Assembly (NCBI GenBank): GCA_050084515.1
Contig: CM114272.1
Span: 14,384,001-14,448,000 of the forward strand
Length of the DNA: 64,000 bases
Direction: 5' to 3'
DNA from: Blasia pusilla
Taxonomy: Eukaryota > Marchantiophyta > Marchantiopsida > Blasiales
Part shown: one piece after another, positions 12,501 to 25,469 of the stretch
Layout: each line of letters starts with the position of its first letter
Position numbering within the stretch: position 1 is the first letter of the stretch
Program-made: the position numbers and the translations under genes
Notes under the pieces: generated by a model
Databases searched by the model: none
What the model saw: the letters and a program-made list of their open reading frames with translations, nothing else
Told to the model about the DNA's origin: nothing

Positions 12501-13613
12501 AGGATGTCAGTTGAGTTCGGTAGAGAAATGTACCGATCCTTGACACTTGAACATGGCTGCATGCTCTCCAACTTGCCAGCAATACGAGCCTTGACGCCAT
12601 ACTTGTCGGTGATTTTGTTTAGAAACACCATCGGTGTGCGGCCTACCAGCTTGAAACACGAAGATCGAACGACACACAAGAGATGAGCATTGCATAGCCG
12701 AAATGGCGGCCTCCGGAATCGCTCGAACGATTTGTGCTCGACGACCCAATGAAAGTATACACGAGAAACGAGCAAGTGTCAAGGATCGGATTCATTGACG
12801 TAAAATCAAACGACACAAATTTCGGTACTGGATTGACAAGATGTCATCAAAACTTTTAAACTGTGGGAAAGTTCACGGGGCTCCACTCCGATGAGCGACC
12901 AGCTTCCGTGTCGTAATCTTCACACTACAGAGCTGCCCGAGTGGCTGGAAACTTTTGCCGATGTAAGCAGCAAACAACGAGGAAATCTCGCTGCTTACTC
13001 TCAGCTGGTGAACATGCAGGCTCGAGATTTCGAGTATGCTGGCGAGGAGATGATCCTCACAGACAGCTGAGAGGGTAGCTTTGGATCAGTGGTTTCCTTC
13101 GAATATGGTAACGACGCCTCACTCCATGTGAAGAAGCGAGGGGGTTCATTCGGAGTCTGATGTGACGTGATTTTGGTTTTTCTGCTCGATTTCGAAAACT
13201 CGGTACACGGTGACCGAGTCGTCATTTGGAGAACTACAGTGTGTGCTGTCCAATCCACTTATTCAAGGACCTTATGAAACATCGAGCAATTTCAAGACCC
13301 GAGAGATACAGAAAGTGTTGCAGTTGGTAGATGACTACAAGTATACCTCGGTGACATTATTTGCGATGTTGAACTTCAGTGCTGCTCCGGCCTCTGGTTG
13401 ACTAATGTATGAGGTGCTGGATGCTGCTTGAGCATAGTGTCTCACTGAATTCATATTTCCTCGGTCACTTCCATTAAATTGCGTGGTTGATACTGCAGCT
13501 TGGAACTCGCTTGAGAGAAACGTCCCTCGCCATGCTCTGGCTGCCCCAGCAACGGCTGCCCCCAGCTGTTGTGAGCCAGGCCTGCGAAGAACAGATTTCG
13601 CAGCGGTTGCCAT
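9591..13613 (-). CDS. CAS: Mitochondrial L-3-cyanoalanine synthase (beta-substituted alanine synthase family)
   Basis: PLP enzyme that combines cysteine with cyanide to give cyanoalanine and sulfide, with side activity as cysteine synthase. Nine exons, minus strand: 13613-13347, 12649-12534, 12289-12232, 11833-11570, 11210-11073, 10949-10898, 10743-10604, 9990-9910, 9683-9591. All introns are GT-AG and the phases agree, giving 402 residues. Exon 1 encodes an arginine- and alanine-rich presequence lacking acidic residues near its start, as for mitochondrial import. The PLP lysine lies in SSVKDR at the exon 2/3 boundary. Exon 4 has EPTSGNMG and YTSLERR. Met and Tyr in these motifs, plus [18 protein letters not shown] later, fit cyanoalanine synthases; cysteine synthases usually have TSGNTG and SMSTERR. 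The glycine loop GIGSGGT is in exon 5. Confidence 0.93.
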
Positions 13614-16158
13614 TGGTCCTCGACAAGCTCGACGAATAAGCTCTCTCCAAATCAAATCTCCAACACCTATGTCAATTACAGCTTCGGATCGGTTTCGGTC
13701 TCGGAAGGAGATGGATGTTAGAGTGCGTGTATGGGATCCGTTTGTGTGGACGATGGACTTATAAACGAAGTTCTCCGGTGGCTGCGGGAACCGGTCACGA
13801 GGATCTTGCAGGTCACAGTTGTTTACGACAGATGAGGTGAGGAGAGGACGGAGGCCTACGCATGTGGACCGTGGACCTTCCTTACCTCGTGACGAGAACA
13901 AAAGAAAGACGAACAATAAGTTCTCAAGACACCGACAACATACCGTTCCGATTTATACCACATCGTCTCCTCTTTTGACCAGCAATCCGAGCTAAGCCCG
14001 GACACCGTATCTACTCCGAACTGTTCAATCTACCGCATACCTACTCTCTCATTCATCTCGTCGTGATTGTTTACGTGAGAAGGATCCCTTTCTCCGCCGT
14101 TCCGAACCTCCAGATACGCCAAAATGAAATGAACCGAAATTTCAGCATCCAAACGAGCGTGGAAGTTCGCAGCCGTATGCAGTAGGTCGAGGCCGATCGT
14201 GGCCCTGTCATTGAGAAGTTCGAACTCGGATGGGATAGAACAGCAAGATTTCGGACTCCAACGTCTGATTCTTCTCGGGTTTAATTGCGTCGGTTGGATT
14301 AGTACGTATTCCATGCGGTGAAACCACACCCGAATCGTGATTCGTGTTGAGCCCCATGTCCTCACCTTGTACGGCTGCAATTTCAGCATCGCTCTCGCTC
14401 ACTGGCCAGTCCTCGAATGAAGCGTCCCATTTCGAGTTCGTCTGCCCGCGCGTTGTGCACTGAGTAAGTACCACACTCCGATACGCACCGGTGACCCAAT
14501 GGCATGGGAATGAGGAGTGAAAAAATCATAATTCCTCTATTATCTATTCTTTCTTTGGGGACTGGGAGCCAATCGAGTCGTGCCGCGCTATCCCAAACTA
14601 GTGCTAGTGGGGATTAGCCACATGGCACGGAGGCAGGCGACCCAGCACCTTTGCAGTTTACTAGTCTGTCCAGCCTCCGTATTTTACTCCGTCGCTTGGC
14701 CTCTGGAACGGAGCGCCGTAGCCTTCCACTAGTCCACGTGGACTCCGTCACGTCCGGGAAACAAAGTTTACGTCTACGGGCCGGAAACCGGCATCCTTTA
14801 GAGGTTAACCGCTTTTGGTTTAAACTTTCCATTGAGAAATTTACGCTTTTGTTTTCAAATTTGTACGGGATAATGTCAAGAACTGTCCAAACGATGAAGT
14901 TTATTATACACTGGATAATTAAACCGGAGGACGAGAAGGGAGTAGGATTTGGGTTCCATTTGGGCCAAATTTGAGGAACTAACTATTTCGGATAGGTTTC
15001 ATATTTCGGGAAGATTTGCCTTTGTGCTTGATTGCACCTTGAGGCCACAAGGTGCAATTTTAAGCATCCCCCACTTCCCTCGGACTCACAAGGTGCAATT
15101 TTAAGCAAACTCTAATAGAAACCACATCGTTTGTTAACCACTTTCATGCATCTTCTCTGGAGTGGAAAAGCTTTCTATGGCCAAGTTTATATAATCTTGC
15201 TCCAATAGAAGAGAAAATGACTCAATCGGCCCACCTCACCTAAATCTATCCTCAAATGAGCTCTAAATGAGCCCCAAAAAGGGAAAACCTGCACTCGGAG
15301 GATTTCCTACTTTTTGGCAATCATCCGTAATGTGTTGGGATCAATGTCTGATCTTCCCAAATGCAACCCGTAGATACTCTTTGTTTTGCAACAAATGATG
15401 TCATAACATGCATCCACATGCATATCAAACACCATTCATCTTTCCAATATGTGAGAAAATTCATACTCACCAAAAAATACGCTCACACATATACACTAAA
15501 ATTGTGCCCATGGCCGACTTCCCTCTTGAATATCTAGCTTCTGCCACATGGAAATCTAGACTTTGCATTTGACATTATGACTACCTCCTACCAAACTCTA
15601 GAAGAGACAATGTTGCAAGGGCTCAACATTAGAAAGATGTCTATTGAAAACCATCTCCTTCCCTCACACACCCAAAAACCAAAAAATTCATTTAACGATC
15701 ATTGCTACCAAATAACCGTTCAATGAGTCAACACTCAATATGTCATATCCATAGAAAAATATGGAGTTTTTCAAAATTTTCCTTTTTTCATATAACAATT
15801 TGAACACACAAAAACAGGTGATATAGCGTCCACGTTTCTCCCAATCCACATAGTCCTAGATGGAAATTTGATATTAAAAAGTTGAAGAGGCCTTTTAAGT
15901 GACGATATTTGTGAAGGGGCATTTCAACACCCAATAGTTCCATAGGGGGGGGCCTTAAGCAATTTCTTTGTTTAATGGTGGAATAAATGGTAATTAAATC
16001 AAGCATGTGAGACCCAAGGGATCAAAAGGTTCAAACTGCATAGCAAATTTTTTTTTCACATAGGGAAATGAGCAATAAGTCCCAACCCCCGCAAACGCCA
16101 ATAGCATTGGTACTATGTATAAAGACATCTGTAATGTAACAACCTAAATCGAAGGCCA
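13614..16158. other. Upstream flank of CAS and intergenic region
   Basis: The CAS frame remains open upstream to 13916, but the targeting-peptide start at 13613 is preferred. Minus-strand open frames at 14208-14474 and 14030-14389 overlap and could be exons of an unrecognised gene, though I see no domain. A tail of decayed sequence leads to the LINE remnant. Confidence 0.4.
15031..15107. repeat. 11-bp-arm hairpin plus 21-bp direct repeat
   Basis: ATTGCACCTTG (15031-15041) and CAAGGTGCAAT (15048-15058) form perfect inverted arms around AGGCCA. A 21-bp string starting CACAAGGTGCAATTTTAAG occurs at 15046 and again at 15087. This may be a remnant of a small inverted-repeat element. Confidence 0.7.
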
Positions 16159-18310
16159 CTATCTGAAGTAAAAGGGGAAAATTTTCACATTTATTTGATG
16201 AGCTACTCTAATCTCTGTAAATCTAAGACATTCAAGGATCACATGCTCGTCATCCTCAATCATCCCTAGGTTGCATAACCTAAAAATCCATTTGGTGTGA
16301 TCAATGTGTGACCAATGTCCTTCCTCAATGCCCAGAAAATGTGAGTTGTTCCCATGTTGTGTAATATTGTGTTGCAAAGAAGTAGAGATCCTTGCAAGTA
16401 AGTAGGCTCATTCACAATAAGCAAGCATGGGGTTAATGTGCCATCGATAATACTCCATCATGGTGTCACACATGCTCCAATAAATGGAAAGAAATCTCTT
16501 TTGTAGATGCTCATGAAGTGTTGTGGCTTTCAAGTCCCAATCTTGATGAGTAACATTCCACTTGGAAGACCAAGAAACCACATCAATAAGCCATTCTATT
16601 GAAAGTATAGATCGTAAAATTCTCATAATATAAGTGATGACCAAGTAAAGGACTTTTGCTTCAAGGGGAAGGAACACGTTTCTGCCAATAGAATAGAATA
16701 AAGCACTAGGTTCTTACACCTAGCTTCTCATGCAAAAAGATCTTTTGTAGCCTCTAAACATGTTCCCATCCTATCTTTTTACAACTAGGATCGTAAACTT
16801 GGTTGTCGTATAAAACCACTGATAGAACCAATCTCCTAAAAAAGAACTTTCTAAGGCCCAAAGATACACAATGAGCACGTCTATATTGATTCAAAAGTGA
16901 ATAGAGAGCTTTATAACCAAATTCTACTCTCTTTTGAGTGCGAAGTGTCCAATTATAATCACGAGAGAAATCCACGCCTACATACTTTTAGCTCTTCACT
17001 TGTCTAATGGTTGGCCTCTATAAACGAACGAGAACTTTGCCTTCGTATCCACTACACTAATTTTAGACTTCTTCGAGTTAACTTGCATTTGATTCTTGGC
17101 ATAGAAACACTCCAAAGTATCAAGATGCTTTTGCAAACTACATGCATCACATGCTAGTAAGATGATATCGTTTGCATATAATAACGCTTTGATAAAAAAA
17201 TCTTCAAGCTTCACAACTTCACTTTCAGACTCTTGCAACCATATTTTAATTTTGTCTATAAACACTCCAAATAGAGTACGGGAGAGAGAGGGAAACCTTG
17301 AATAATCAGGACGGTACTAAAAATTTCTTCGCCTTGTGAATGCTTGATTTTGGCCCAAAATAATTCATAGAAATTAGCCACAACTACAATAAGGTGCTTT
17401 GGAACACTGATATGTTGTAACCTATCCCAAAGAAGTTTGTGGGGCACTGTATCAAAATCTTTCTTAAAGTCAATGAAAGCAAAAAATAGAGCTTTCCCAT
17501 TTGCCTTTTTTTGGACGTCTCCCATAGTATCCGTAAAGCCAAGGTATGGTCAAAGGTGTTGGTGTTGAAGGTTGGCCAAAAACCAGCGTATATGCAAGAT
17601 TTTTTTAGTTACTTTAGACCATATGCTTAACTTTTCCTCAACCACTTTCCCAAACAACTTAGCGAAAACACTTCCCTCCATGAAGTTGCAATAGTTTGCC
17701 GCCAAATCTTTTCTCCTTAATCTCACGCAAGAACCAAGTGGAAAGAATGATTGATAGTCGCATCATTCAATACTTTAGTAGGAATCGACCCAATAGTATC
17801 TCCATCCCACTTGAGAAGTTCAGCCGAGAGACCTTCCAAATTTCAAATTTGCCATTCGCTAGTTTCTCCATCCCACTTGAGAAGTTCAGCCGAGAGACCT
17901 TCCAAATTTAAAATTCGCCATTCGCTAGTTTCTTGAGATGAGTCATATCCTCCTCTTGAGAGAAAAATCTTTGTTTGCCTCTGTATCATGGCATTAAAGG
18001 TAGCATGTGGAAAGAAGTAAAGTTCCTCGCAAAAGATCTCAAAGCGTTGGAATAAAAAATTGGGTTTGATGATCGTACCACTAACCAACTAACCGTACGT
18101 TTCCAAAATGATTTGGGTTCGTTGTGGAGTTCCTTTGTTAAAGATTGCTCCTTTATCCTAAGAATGCTTGTTTCTTGGATTTCATCAACTTTTTTTAAGA
18201 CTTGTGATCATGAGTCGACTTGCACCATACAAAGATTTCTCCGCTACCCTTAACTGGGCGTGCTCGCATTCAGAGTCAAACCAACCATCACAAGAAATTC
18301 CTCTAGAGCT
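16159..18310 (-). mobile_element. Degraded LINE (non-LTR retrotransposon) remnant
   Basis: Reading the minus strand from 18.3 kb down, broken frames give pieces of a LINE ORF2. A pre-RT segment has SILRIKEQSLTKELHNEPKSFW (about 18.1-18.2 kb). The reverse-transcriptase piece AFIDFKKDFDTVPHKLL is at about 17.45 kb. A YANDIILLA motif stands where YADD is expected (about 17.17 kb). A C-terminal segment contains RRLVLSVVLYDNQVYDP (about 16.8 kb). Near 16.26 kb CNLGMIEDDEHVILEC resembles the zinc-binding tail found after plant LINE RTs. Many frameshifts and stops are present, and the 5' endonuclease part is not visible. Confidence 0.85.
17800..17932. repeat. 66-bp tandem duplication inside the LINE
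   Basis: Two nearly identical 66-bp units start at 17800 and 17866. The length is a multiple of three, so the duplication keeps the minus-strand LINE frame (LEGLSAELLKWDG is repeated). Confidence 0.85.
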
Positions 18311-21300
18311 TCTACTCTTATTTCAACATATAACTATTTGACGTAGTGTGCTCGAGTAGTTGGGTGAGTTGAAGTTTATATTCCCGTGATTGATCACTCC
18401 TAGTAGTACTTGAAAAAATCTATTGTAAATAGTCCAACTTCGAGTTTAGTCCCTTACCCAAGGAGATCTAACAAGGTTGCACAAAAACAGACAAGATCTT
18501 CCTTAGGACGGACATGGACGGACAAGTCTGGACATGTCCACTGACATGGATTCCAAGAAGTGGGACCCACAATTTTAGTCCAGAATGGAAGGCAAGGCAA
18601 GGATGAGAGGAGCAATGAGGGAGGAGGGAGTGGAGGCGGAGGGAGGAAGAAATGGAGGAGTATGGAACACGAAGGCAAGTACGGACACGGGCTTTGTCCA
18701 CATGCAACCATGAGATCTAAGCCCAAGATATGTATGCACCTAGGAAGAGTGTCGACCGTTTCAATTGATTTACAACCCCTATTATATATTATATCAATTC
18801 TCTCTCTCATGCCACCATGCTTGTGGTTGCATATGGGTACTAAGTGGATTAATAGTGCAAGGTTCCACAATGCAATTTATTATGTGATGTGAATGGAATG
18901 GCGAGCCACTTAATAATGTTCTTTATTATGACTTGTCCACTCCTTATTCTCCCTTGGTATTCAGATTTTTTTCTACTCTCTCCACTCCTCATGCATTAAT
19001 CCTACTCTCTTATTGTGTTCATCAATGTGATAATAATTTAAAAAAATTAATCTTCTTTCCATTTCAACAAATGAGTTTCCTCTCATAATTTAAAATCTTC
19101 CCTATCAATATTAAAAAGAACCAAAACCAAGACCTCCAAATCCATACACGAGCCTAAAATATAAGGATTTCATAATCTATATTAGAATGGGAGAGTACTT
19201 TTATTAAGTGATGTCACGTGTCTCTTTTGGACCAACACCATTAGCTTAGTTCATATTTAATCGAATATTTTTTCCCGATGAGGTGGAACGTTTTTCCACC
19301 CGTGCACGTTAGTAAGCAAGTATGTTATACTCGTACATATCGCTACGGGTCCACTATCGTAGCCAACAGTGTTCCAAAACTTGATAAGGTATCAAGTCAT
19401 ACATGCCATCAAAGTTGGCATGAACATACATGTAAGATCAGACGTCGTAAATAACGAAAATTCCTACGGAACCTCTAAAACACCAAAAGTTAATCGGGGA
19501 CCACTTAAGAAAATCCAGCGTTAACCCAACATTAAATTCCCTGGCGTTAAAATGAGGCCATGGTACGTGCGATTTAATGCGAACGCAGAGCTCCCCAACT
19601 ACGAAAAGTTAATGGGCACCGGATGAAACAAGCTCCACTGCCCCCGGGAATTAAACGGCTACAGCAACATGGGGTGCAATTTTGGGGAAGAGAAGTAACA
19701 GCTGCGCAAAGGGAGCTCGAGAGTCGAGTCTCAAAACGTAGAGATTCTCCTCTCATCACGAATGCAGTTCTACGGGCGTACGCACAAACGTACGTTGTGG
19801 AATCCGTGGTCCCAATCGAAGATGATGATCATGGGAGAGGACGATGTTTTTAGACCTTGGGCCTTCAATTCCCACCCCCAAGAAATAAGGGGAGTCCTTG
19901 GCGTGTAACACAACATGGCGTTGTAATGGAGGAGAAATCATTTCGCCGGTTCAGCTTGGACTTCTTAAATGCTTAAATGCTTTTCCATCACTCGTTTTTA
20001 TCGAAGTGCATCTTTCTGGTTCTCCCAATGCTTAGCCTGCCGTGGAAAACCATGGAACAGTCGGATATTAAGCATCATACGGCAGATAGTTGCTGAACAG
20101 CAGAGTCGGAGCAAGCACTTGGAGCACGTTTTGTAGTCCCAATGATATCCACTGCTGTGAGAACTTGGTATCGGAGTTAATCCGCAACTTGTGGCAATTG
20201 CCTCCCCATCTCGATTGTGGCAGCACGTTCTGTTGTCCCAAAAGTGTTCCAATCTGTTTGAGTACGAACAAGTTGTTCCGATCTGGCTATCCTAAAATGA
20301 TCTCAAGACTCGGAATGTATCGAAAGCTTGGAAACACCGATCTTCTCCAAGTGGTACTACATACAAAAATTTAGAGTAAATTTGCCTCGTTCTTCTGTAC
20401 AAACTCTTTAGACAGGAAAACAAACTAAATTTGCAAGTCTTGTCAAATTCCCGCAGTCTTCTGAAATTTCCGTCAGGTCAAGTTTGTCCTGATCTAACTT
20501 TGTAGGTTGGAGTTTAGTGTGTCGTTCTTCGGACCTGGTCTCGTCGCTCAGTGCCTTGTAGTCCTAGAGACAGCGAGCTCTAGAATTTCTTGATCGCATC
20601 CAAATTCATGAGGGAGTGCACCGGTCTCTAGCAATGTAGAGGCAACAGATAGTTTCACCCAAATCATCACTACAATTTTGGATATCACGGGGTATTTTCT
20701 CCAACATGTGAGAGCCAAATGTTAGCAGTGACATTGGTTGACTGTATCCTTCCATCATTCAGAAGGTGGATTGTAGTAACAGCATCCACACAGCAACTAG
20801 TGCTCATATGTTCAAGAAGTTCCTTGGACAATGTGTCCGCATTGAAACTTCCAGTGCAGAACTCATCGCAGGATTCTGCTGTCCAAGATACTTCTATGTA
20901 TACAATAGTATGCAATCGCACAACTCTGTCTATTGGTACACTAGAGCAATTCTTCTCACGTTGTTCAAGGATTCTACCAAAACCCAAAAATTTGTTCAAG
21001 GATTCTTCATTCCTTCGTGCAAGCTTTGCTGGTTCATTTGCCATTTCAAGGAAGTTCGGCAGAAGCAGAGATTCAAGGAGGGTGCAACAGTCCTTCCTGA
21101 CAACATCAAGGTTAAAAATTGGTAGAAGACGGCCTGAGCCAGCTAGTGATCCATGGCCTCAAGAATGCCTCTGCTGGATTGTCTACTTTGAGCTTGTTCT
21201 TTTGTACAGAGTCTAGAAGCAGTCAAATAATGAAAGGATCTTTCCCCAAAATGTCAAGTGCCCACCAACAGGTACTTTGTCGTCCCCATCACCTTCTGAA

Positions 21301-21316
21301 ATAGCATCTGTACTTG
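18311..21316. other. Intergenic, no gene recognised apart from one weak open frame
   Basis: Includes the 3' flank of COQ3. A 119-residue minus-strand open frame (20685-21044), with related sequence in other frames up to about 21240, has protein-like composition but no family I recognise. The open frame at 18454-18870 is low complexity. AT-rich sequence around 18.9-19.3 kb shows nothing. Confidence 0.4.
20685..21044 (-). CDS. Hypothetical open frame, unrecognised
   Basis: 119 residues beginning MANEPAKLARRNEESLNKF. I see no signal peptide, membrane segment or known motif. It lies 270 bp downstream of the COQ3 stop on the same strand, so it could be untranslated 3' sequence, an unrelated exon or a transposon piece. 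It may not be a gene. Confidence 0.15.
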   Translation of the reverse strand: MANEPAKLARRNEESLNKFLGFGRILEQREKNCSSVPIDRVVRLHTIVYIEVSWTAESCDEFCTGSFNADTLSKELLEHMSTSCCVDAVTTIHLLNDGRIQSTNVTANIWLSHVGENTP

Positions 21317-24300
21317 TCACTTGGTGCGCTTGACACTTGATACGATGTAGTTGACATTTGTATCGTCAGATAGGAACCAATTTTGAGTGAGTGGATTGTA
21401 CACCATACCGGCCATCTCTTCCATCTGTGGATCACGGAAACCAATCCCAAGTAGCTAGCATCAAATCCATCCATCAATGGTCAACTCATAGTTTGAGACC
21501 ATTCAAATCGGTTTTAGTGTGCAAGTTGAAAAATGTCACAGAGAAAAAACCCAAGTGCATGGAGTGGCTTCATCACAAGCTCAGGAACACAGCTTGAAGC
21601 TGCAAGAAAGTCTTCACGAGCTTCTTAACTAATAAGAATCTAGAGAATAGAGGGACTAAACTCACTGTTGAGATAGAGAAAGCACAGCATGCACAATACC
21701 TAACAGTGCTAACTTGCAAGAACAGTAGGAGTCTTATGGCCACATCTAGGCCAGCTCCCTGCACAGTTTTATCTTCACAACCTCCCAGAGAGAGAAACAC
21801 ACACTAGGAACACTTTAGCTGATCTTGGTACAAGAAGGAGTTGTATCACCAAGCTATGAAAAGCTCACACGAGTGCTTCACCATGGAACAGAGAGAACAC
21901 TATGTGGACAGGGCAACAAGCTGAGCATACATACTAGTGGTTTGGAAGAGCAGGAGAGAAGAGAAGGGAAAAGGGAAGGGGGGATAGACACTAGTCGCTT
22001 GATGGAGGGAGGCTGCCCTACAACAATATCTCTATAAATGGGGCTGTTCTAAATCAGCTGTCCCTCAACTTAAAAGAGACTTTCGTCATAACTATCTATT
22101 TAAACCTTTCATGCAGGGGCAACTTCAGTCCATACCCTTTGCCATCATAGTTCCTAGTTGACCTTTGTACACAATACAATCTTGTGTTTGGAATGTCGGG
22201 CATACGATAACATAACAAGAGCAACAGTCTTCAACAACAAATCCAGCAATATCATCTCCTTGGCATTAAATGGAGCAGAAAATGTAAGATGTTCAGGTTG
22301 TTTTGAAACTTTACAGAGAGGGATGCATGATTCATAAGTAGGGCCATTTCGTCTGGAGTGACGAACTTTGACCAGTCATGTGTACCTCTGGGGACCTGTG
22401 GACATTGAAGGAAATACAAGGCATGAAAAAAATATTATGGGAAAACCCTTTGAAAGTAGATTGTGAGGATATCAGTGGACACAAGCGAAATAGTCAGAGA
22501 GACGAAAGAAATACCCATAGAACCCGTCAGAAATTGGAGTTACAGCAAGAATGGCATAATCAGGTTGGGTGACCTCATAAACTGAGATAAAGATTTCCAA
22601 CTCACCCAACCAAGTATGTATTCAGCTCCAACTATGGCAAGTGCATATGCAGATATCGAGCGGTTGATGGTGGACAGAATAACTATCCCATTGTTCTTCA
22701 CCAGTGCACTCAACGACTTGCAGAATGCTTTTGGATCAGCAACATGCTCTATCACCTACACAGATCCAAATAGCCTTGTCAGCTAGCAAGCTCTGAGAAC
22801 TTAGATATAACTGGTCTTGCTAGGGTGATCATTTGTTGAAAAGCAAAAGTGAAAATGACTGGTTTCTTGGGTACTCGATTCCCCAGATATTTCACAGTCC
22901 AATTACTCTGATGAAGAAAACTATGATCACTTTGGTTAACACAATACCTCAAGCGCCAGAACCACATCAAAAACTTTCTTCTCCTCCACCAATTGTTCTG
23001 CAAAACATTATCACACCACAAGGATCAAATAGGGTAGAAGAAACAAGCCTTGTGACCTCAACTTCTCAGTGCCCAAGGAAACAATCCACCTGTTTTTGTG
23101 TGCTTCAATGACAGACCAATTACCGTCAATACCATCCGCTCCACTTTTTCTATAACATACATTGCCTCCATGAGCAAACTTTCAAAGCTGATGGAGTCCA
23201 ATTTACCAGCTGTGGTACATTGATATTGGATAGAAGACGTAGTTGGGTCCTTTACCTGTCAACATCAAGTGCATACTCTAGATCTCAGCATCAGAAGGCG
23301 CACGAACGCACGGCTAACCCCTGTTATATTCTTCTCAGGAAATGCCAGTAATAGAACAGATCTCCAATCAAGGACCCAGCAGGACATCTTGGAAGATGAT
23401 GAGGTTTATGATCAGAAAGATAGACAGGAACCCTGTGTGACATCCGTGAATATGATCAAGATAAAATAAAAAGTAACAAAGATATGCACATTTGCATGAA
23501 AATGAGGCATGGAAATCTTGGCCAACACCAAAAAAGTTCATGATGTATGAGATGGAATGATGGAACGGACCGCATGTACAGATGCCACCTTGATGTTTTT
23601 CTCCTCTGCATCAACACCCAAAACTTGGGCTCCCATTCGGGCCAATGGCTGCAGACAGTGATGAATTAAGCAAACGAATTTCAGCATTTTACAATGTTTT
23701 GGTGCTGATAAATCACGACGTCCTAATCAATTAAAGACGTAGTTACAAAGTCTATATGGTAATTAGAGGAAGTTGATATCCTGGGAGCTTATCAAACCGA
23801 TTTGCAAGGCCAGTGATACAGAGATGGCATTTGAACAACACCAGATCTGGTAGTAGAGCAGAGGCACAAGGACTTGGTCAAAATTCACAAACCAATACCA
23901 AAGCGCTTACCTCACATGCAAGTCCACCCCCGCATCCAACATCAAGAACTTTGAGCCCCTCCAAGGGTCTCGGGGTGGCAGGATCCTTCCTGAAACAAAA
24001 GTATGATTGTAATGATGGTCTGATGAAACATTCATGGGCAAACATAACTTTCAAACTCTTCTAAACAAATGGCCCATGCACACAAACCAAAGCTTGTTGT
24101 GAATTTAATGGATCCTAGAAACAAAAAAAGGTTCTCTCCAGGAGTAAAAGGCCATTTCACCAACCTGAAATGTTGGCACAACGCTGCTCGGATGAATGAA
24201 AGTCTCACAGGATTCATGGCATGTAAAGGCTTGAAAGGTCCCTCATAATCCCACCTGGTAGCCACAACTTCCATTAGTAAAAACTTTGACAAAAGTGTGA

Positions 24301-25251
24301 TCCAACAAGGACGACTTCATAACCCCTAATCACAAATCAAGGTGAAGAGGAAGGACACAGTGCAAGAAAGGTGAGGGTGAATGTTATGGATAAGAGTTTT
24401 CCCATTTCTTAAGTAAAATATCATTTCCGTGATAGACTTTACTTCTGCTATGCAAATAACATCTCCAATAGATGGCATATTCTACATCAACCCCTAAAGT
24501 ATCAACTTGCTCTATACTTTCTAAAAATAACTCAGTTCTGTACCTACTTCCTTTCAATCTACTTCTAAAAGCTCTTCTCCTCATTGTAAATTCACCTGGT
24601 GTCGTTGCAGGAATTTAAAAAGGGGGAGGAGGGGGCTTGAGTATTTCCAAGAACTGCATTCAAATGGACAAAAAATGTACAAAAATTCAAAAGCTACTTA
24701 AGACTATTGGACAGATCATAGAGAAGCATTCATACCATGTCTCCGCCATGGCGGCAAACTTTGCGATTTCTGAATTATCAACTGAACTCTTATAGCTGCC
24801 TTTCAGATCTTCCGAAATCCAAGGACGGGAATCCTTTGAGACTGGAATAGGTGTCTCATTTTTGGATAAAAATGAGGACCCATCTGAGACCACCTTGAAC
24901 AGTAGCAGAGCATTCACAACTTATCAATACCTTGCACCCTACATCCTAAAACAAATCCTCATGTATCAGGTAAGTAGCATCCAGGCCATGCGTAATTCAA
25001 AGCTGCCGTCAGTTCAGATTGATCTCTTTGTCAATCTCGCTTGCTGAAAGCAGCTTGAGTTATAGTGACTCATAACAAGACAAGATTAGTATCTAAATTT
25101 GCGTGAATCTGAACCAAACTAAGGCCTCAGATTGTCGAATTCATACCTGATTAGACGCACCAACTATAGCAGACGGAGAAGTCGAGGATGTATGACAAGC
25201 GACATGCCACAGCCATGTGCCCGAGCGCATTAACCCTCCTGATCTCCACAT
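21317..25251 (-). CDS. COQ3: Ubiquinone biosynthesis O-methyltransferase COQ3, mitochondrial
   Basis: SAM-dependent O-methyltransferase that carries out the two O-methylation steps of ubiquinone synthesis at the mitochondrial inner membrane. Ten exons, minus strand: 25251-25147, 24893-24736, 24254-24165, 23989-23911, 23648-23571, 23255-23207, 22997-22948, 22755-22606, 22395-22315, 21424-21317. Phases match and yield 315 residues, close to plant COQ3 length. Exon 1 is a short arginine-containing presequence ([13 protein letters not shown]). [16 protein letters not shown] spans exons 2-3. The SAM-binding motif VLDVGCGGG is in exon 4, the acidic loop GVDAEEKN in exon 5, VIEHVADP with LSTINR in exon 8. 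The last exon has [21 protein letters not shown]. The exon 5 donor (GTCCGT) is weak. A LINE remnant lies just upstream. Confidence 0.93.
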
Positions 25252-25469
25252 TGAACTTTGACCGTGTGTTCAATAATTGCTGATTAATTTGGAAAGCGCC
25301 AATACCAATAATTGCAGATCGATTACAGTAGCGCAGATACCAATATTACCTGTAATCAGAAATCGTCTGTTAAAGATATTCCACTTTCAACATCACCACA
25401 TAAAGAGGTTCCATGGTGCAGGCAGCGACACCAATGCCAAAAGCATACATACCAACCCCCAGCCCACTT

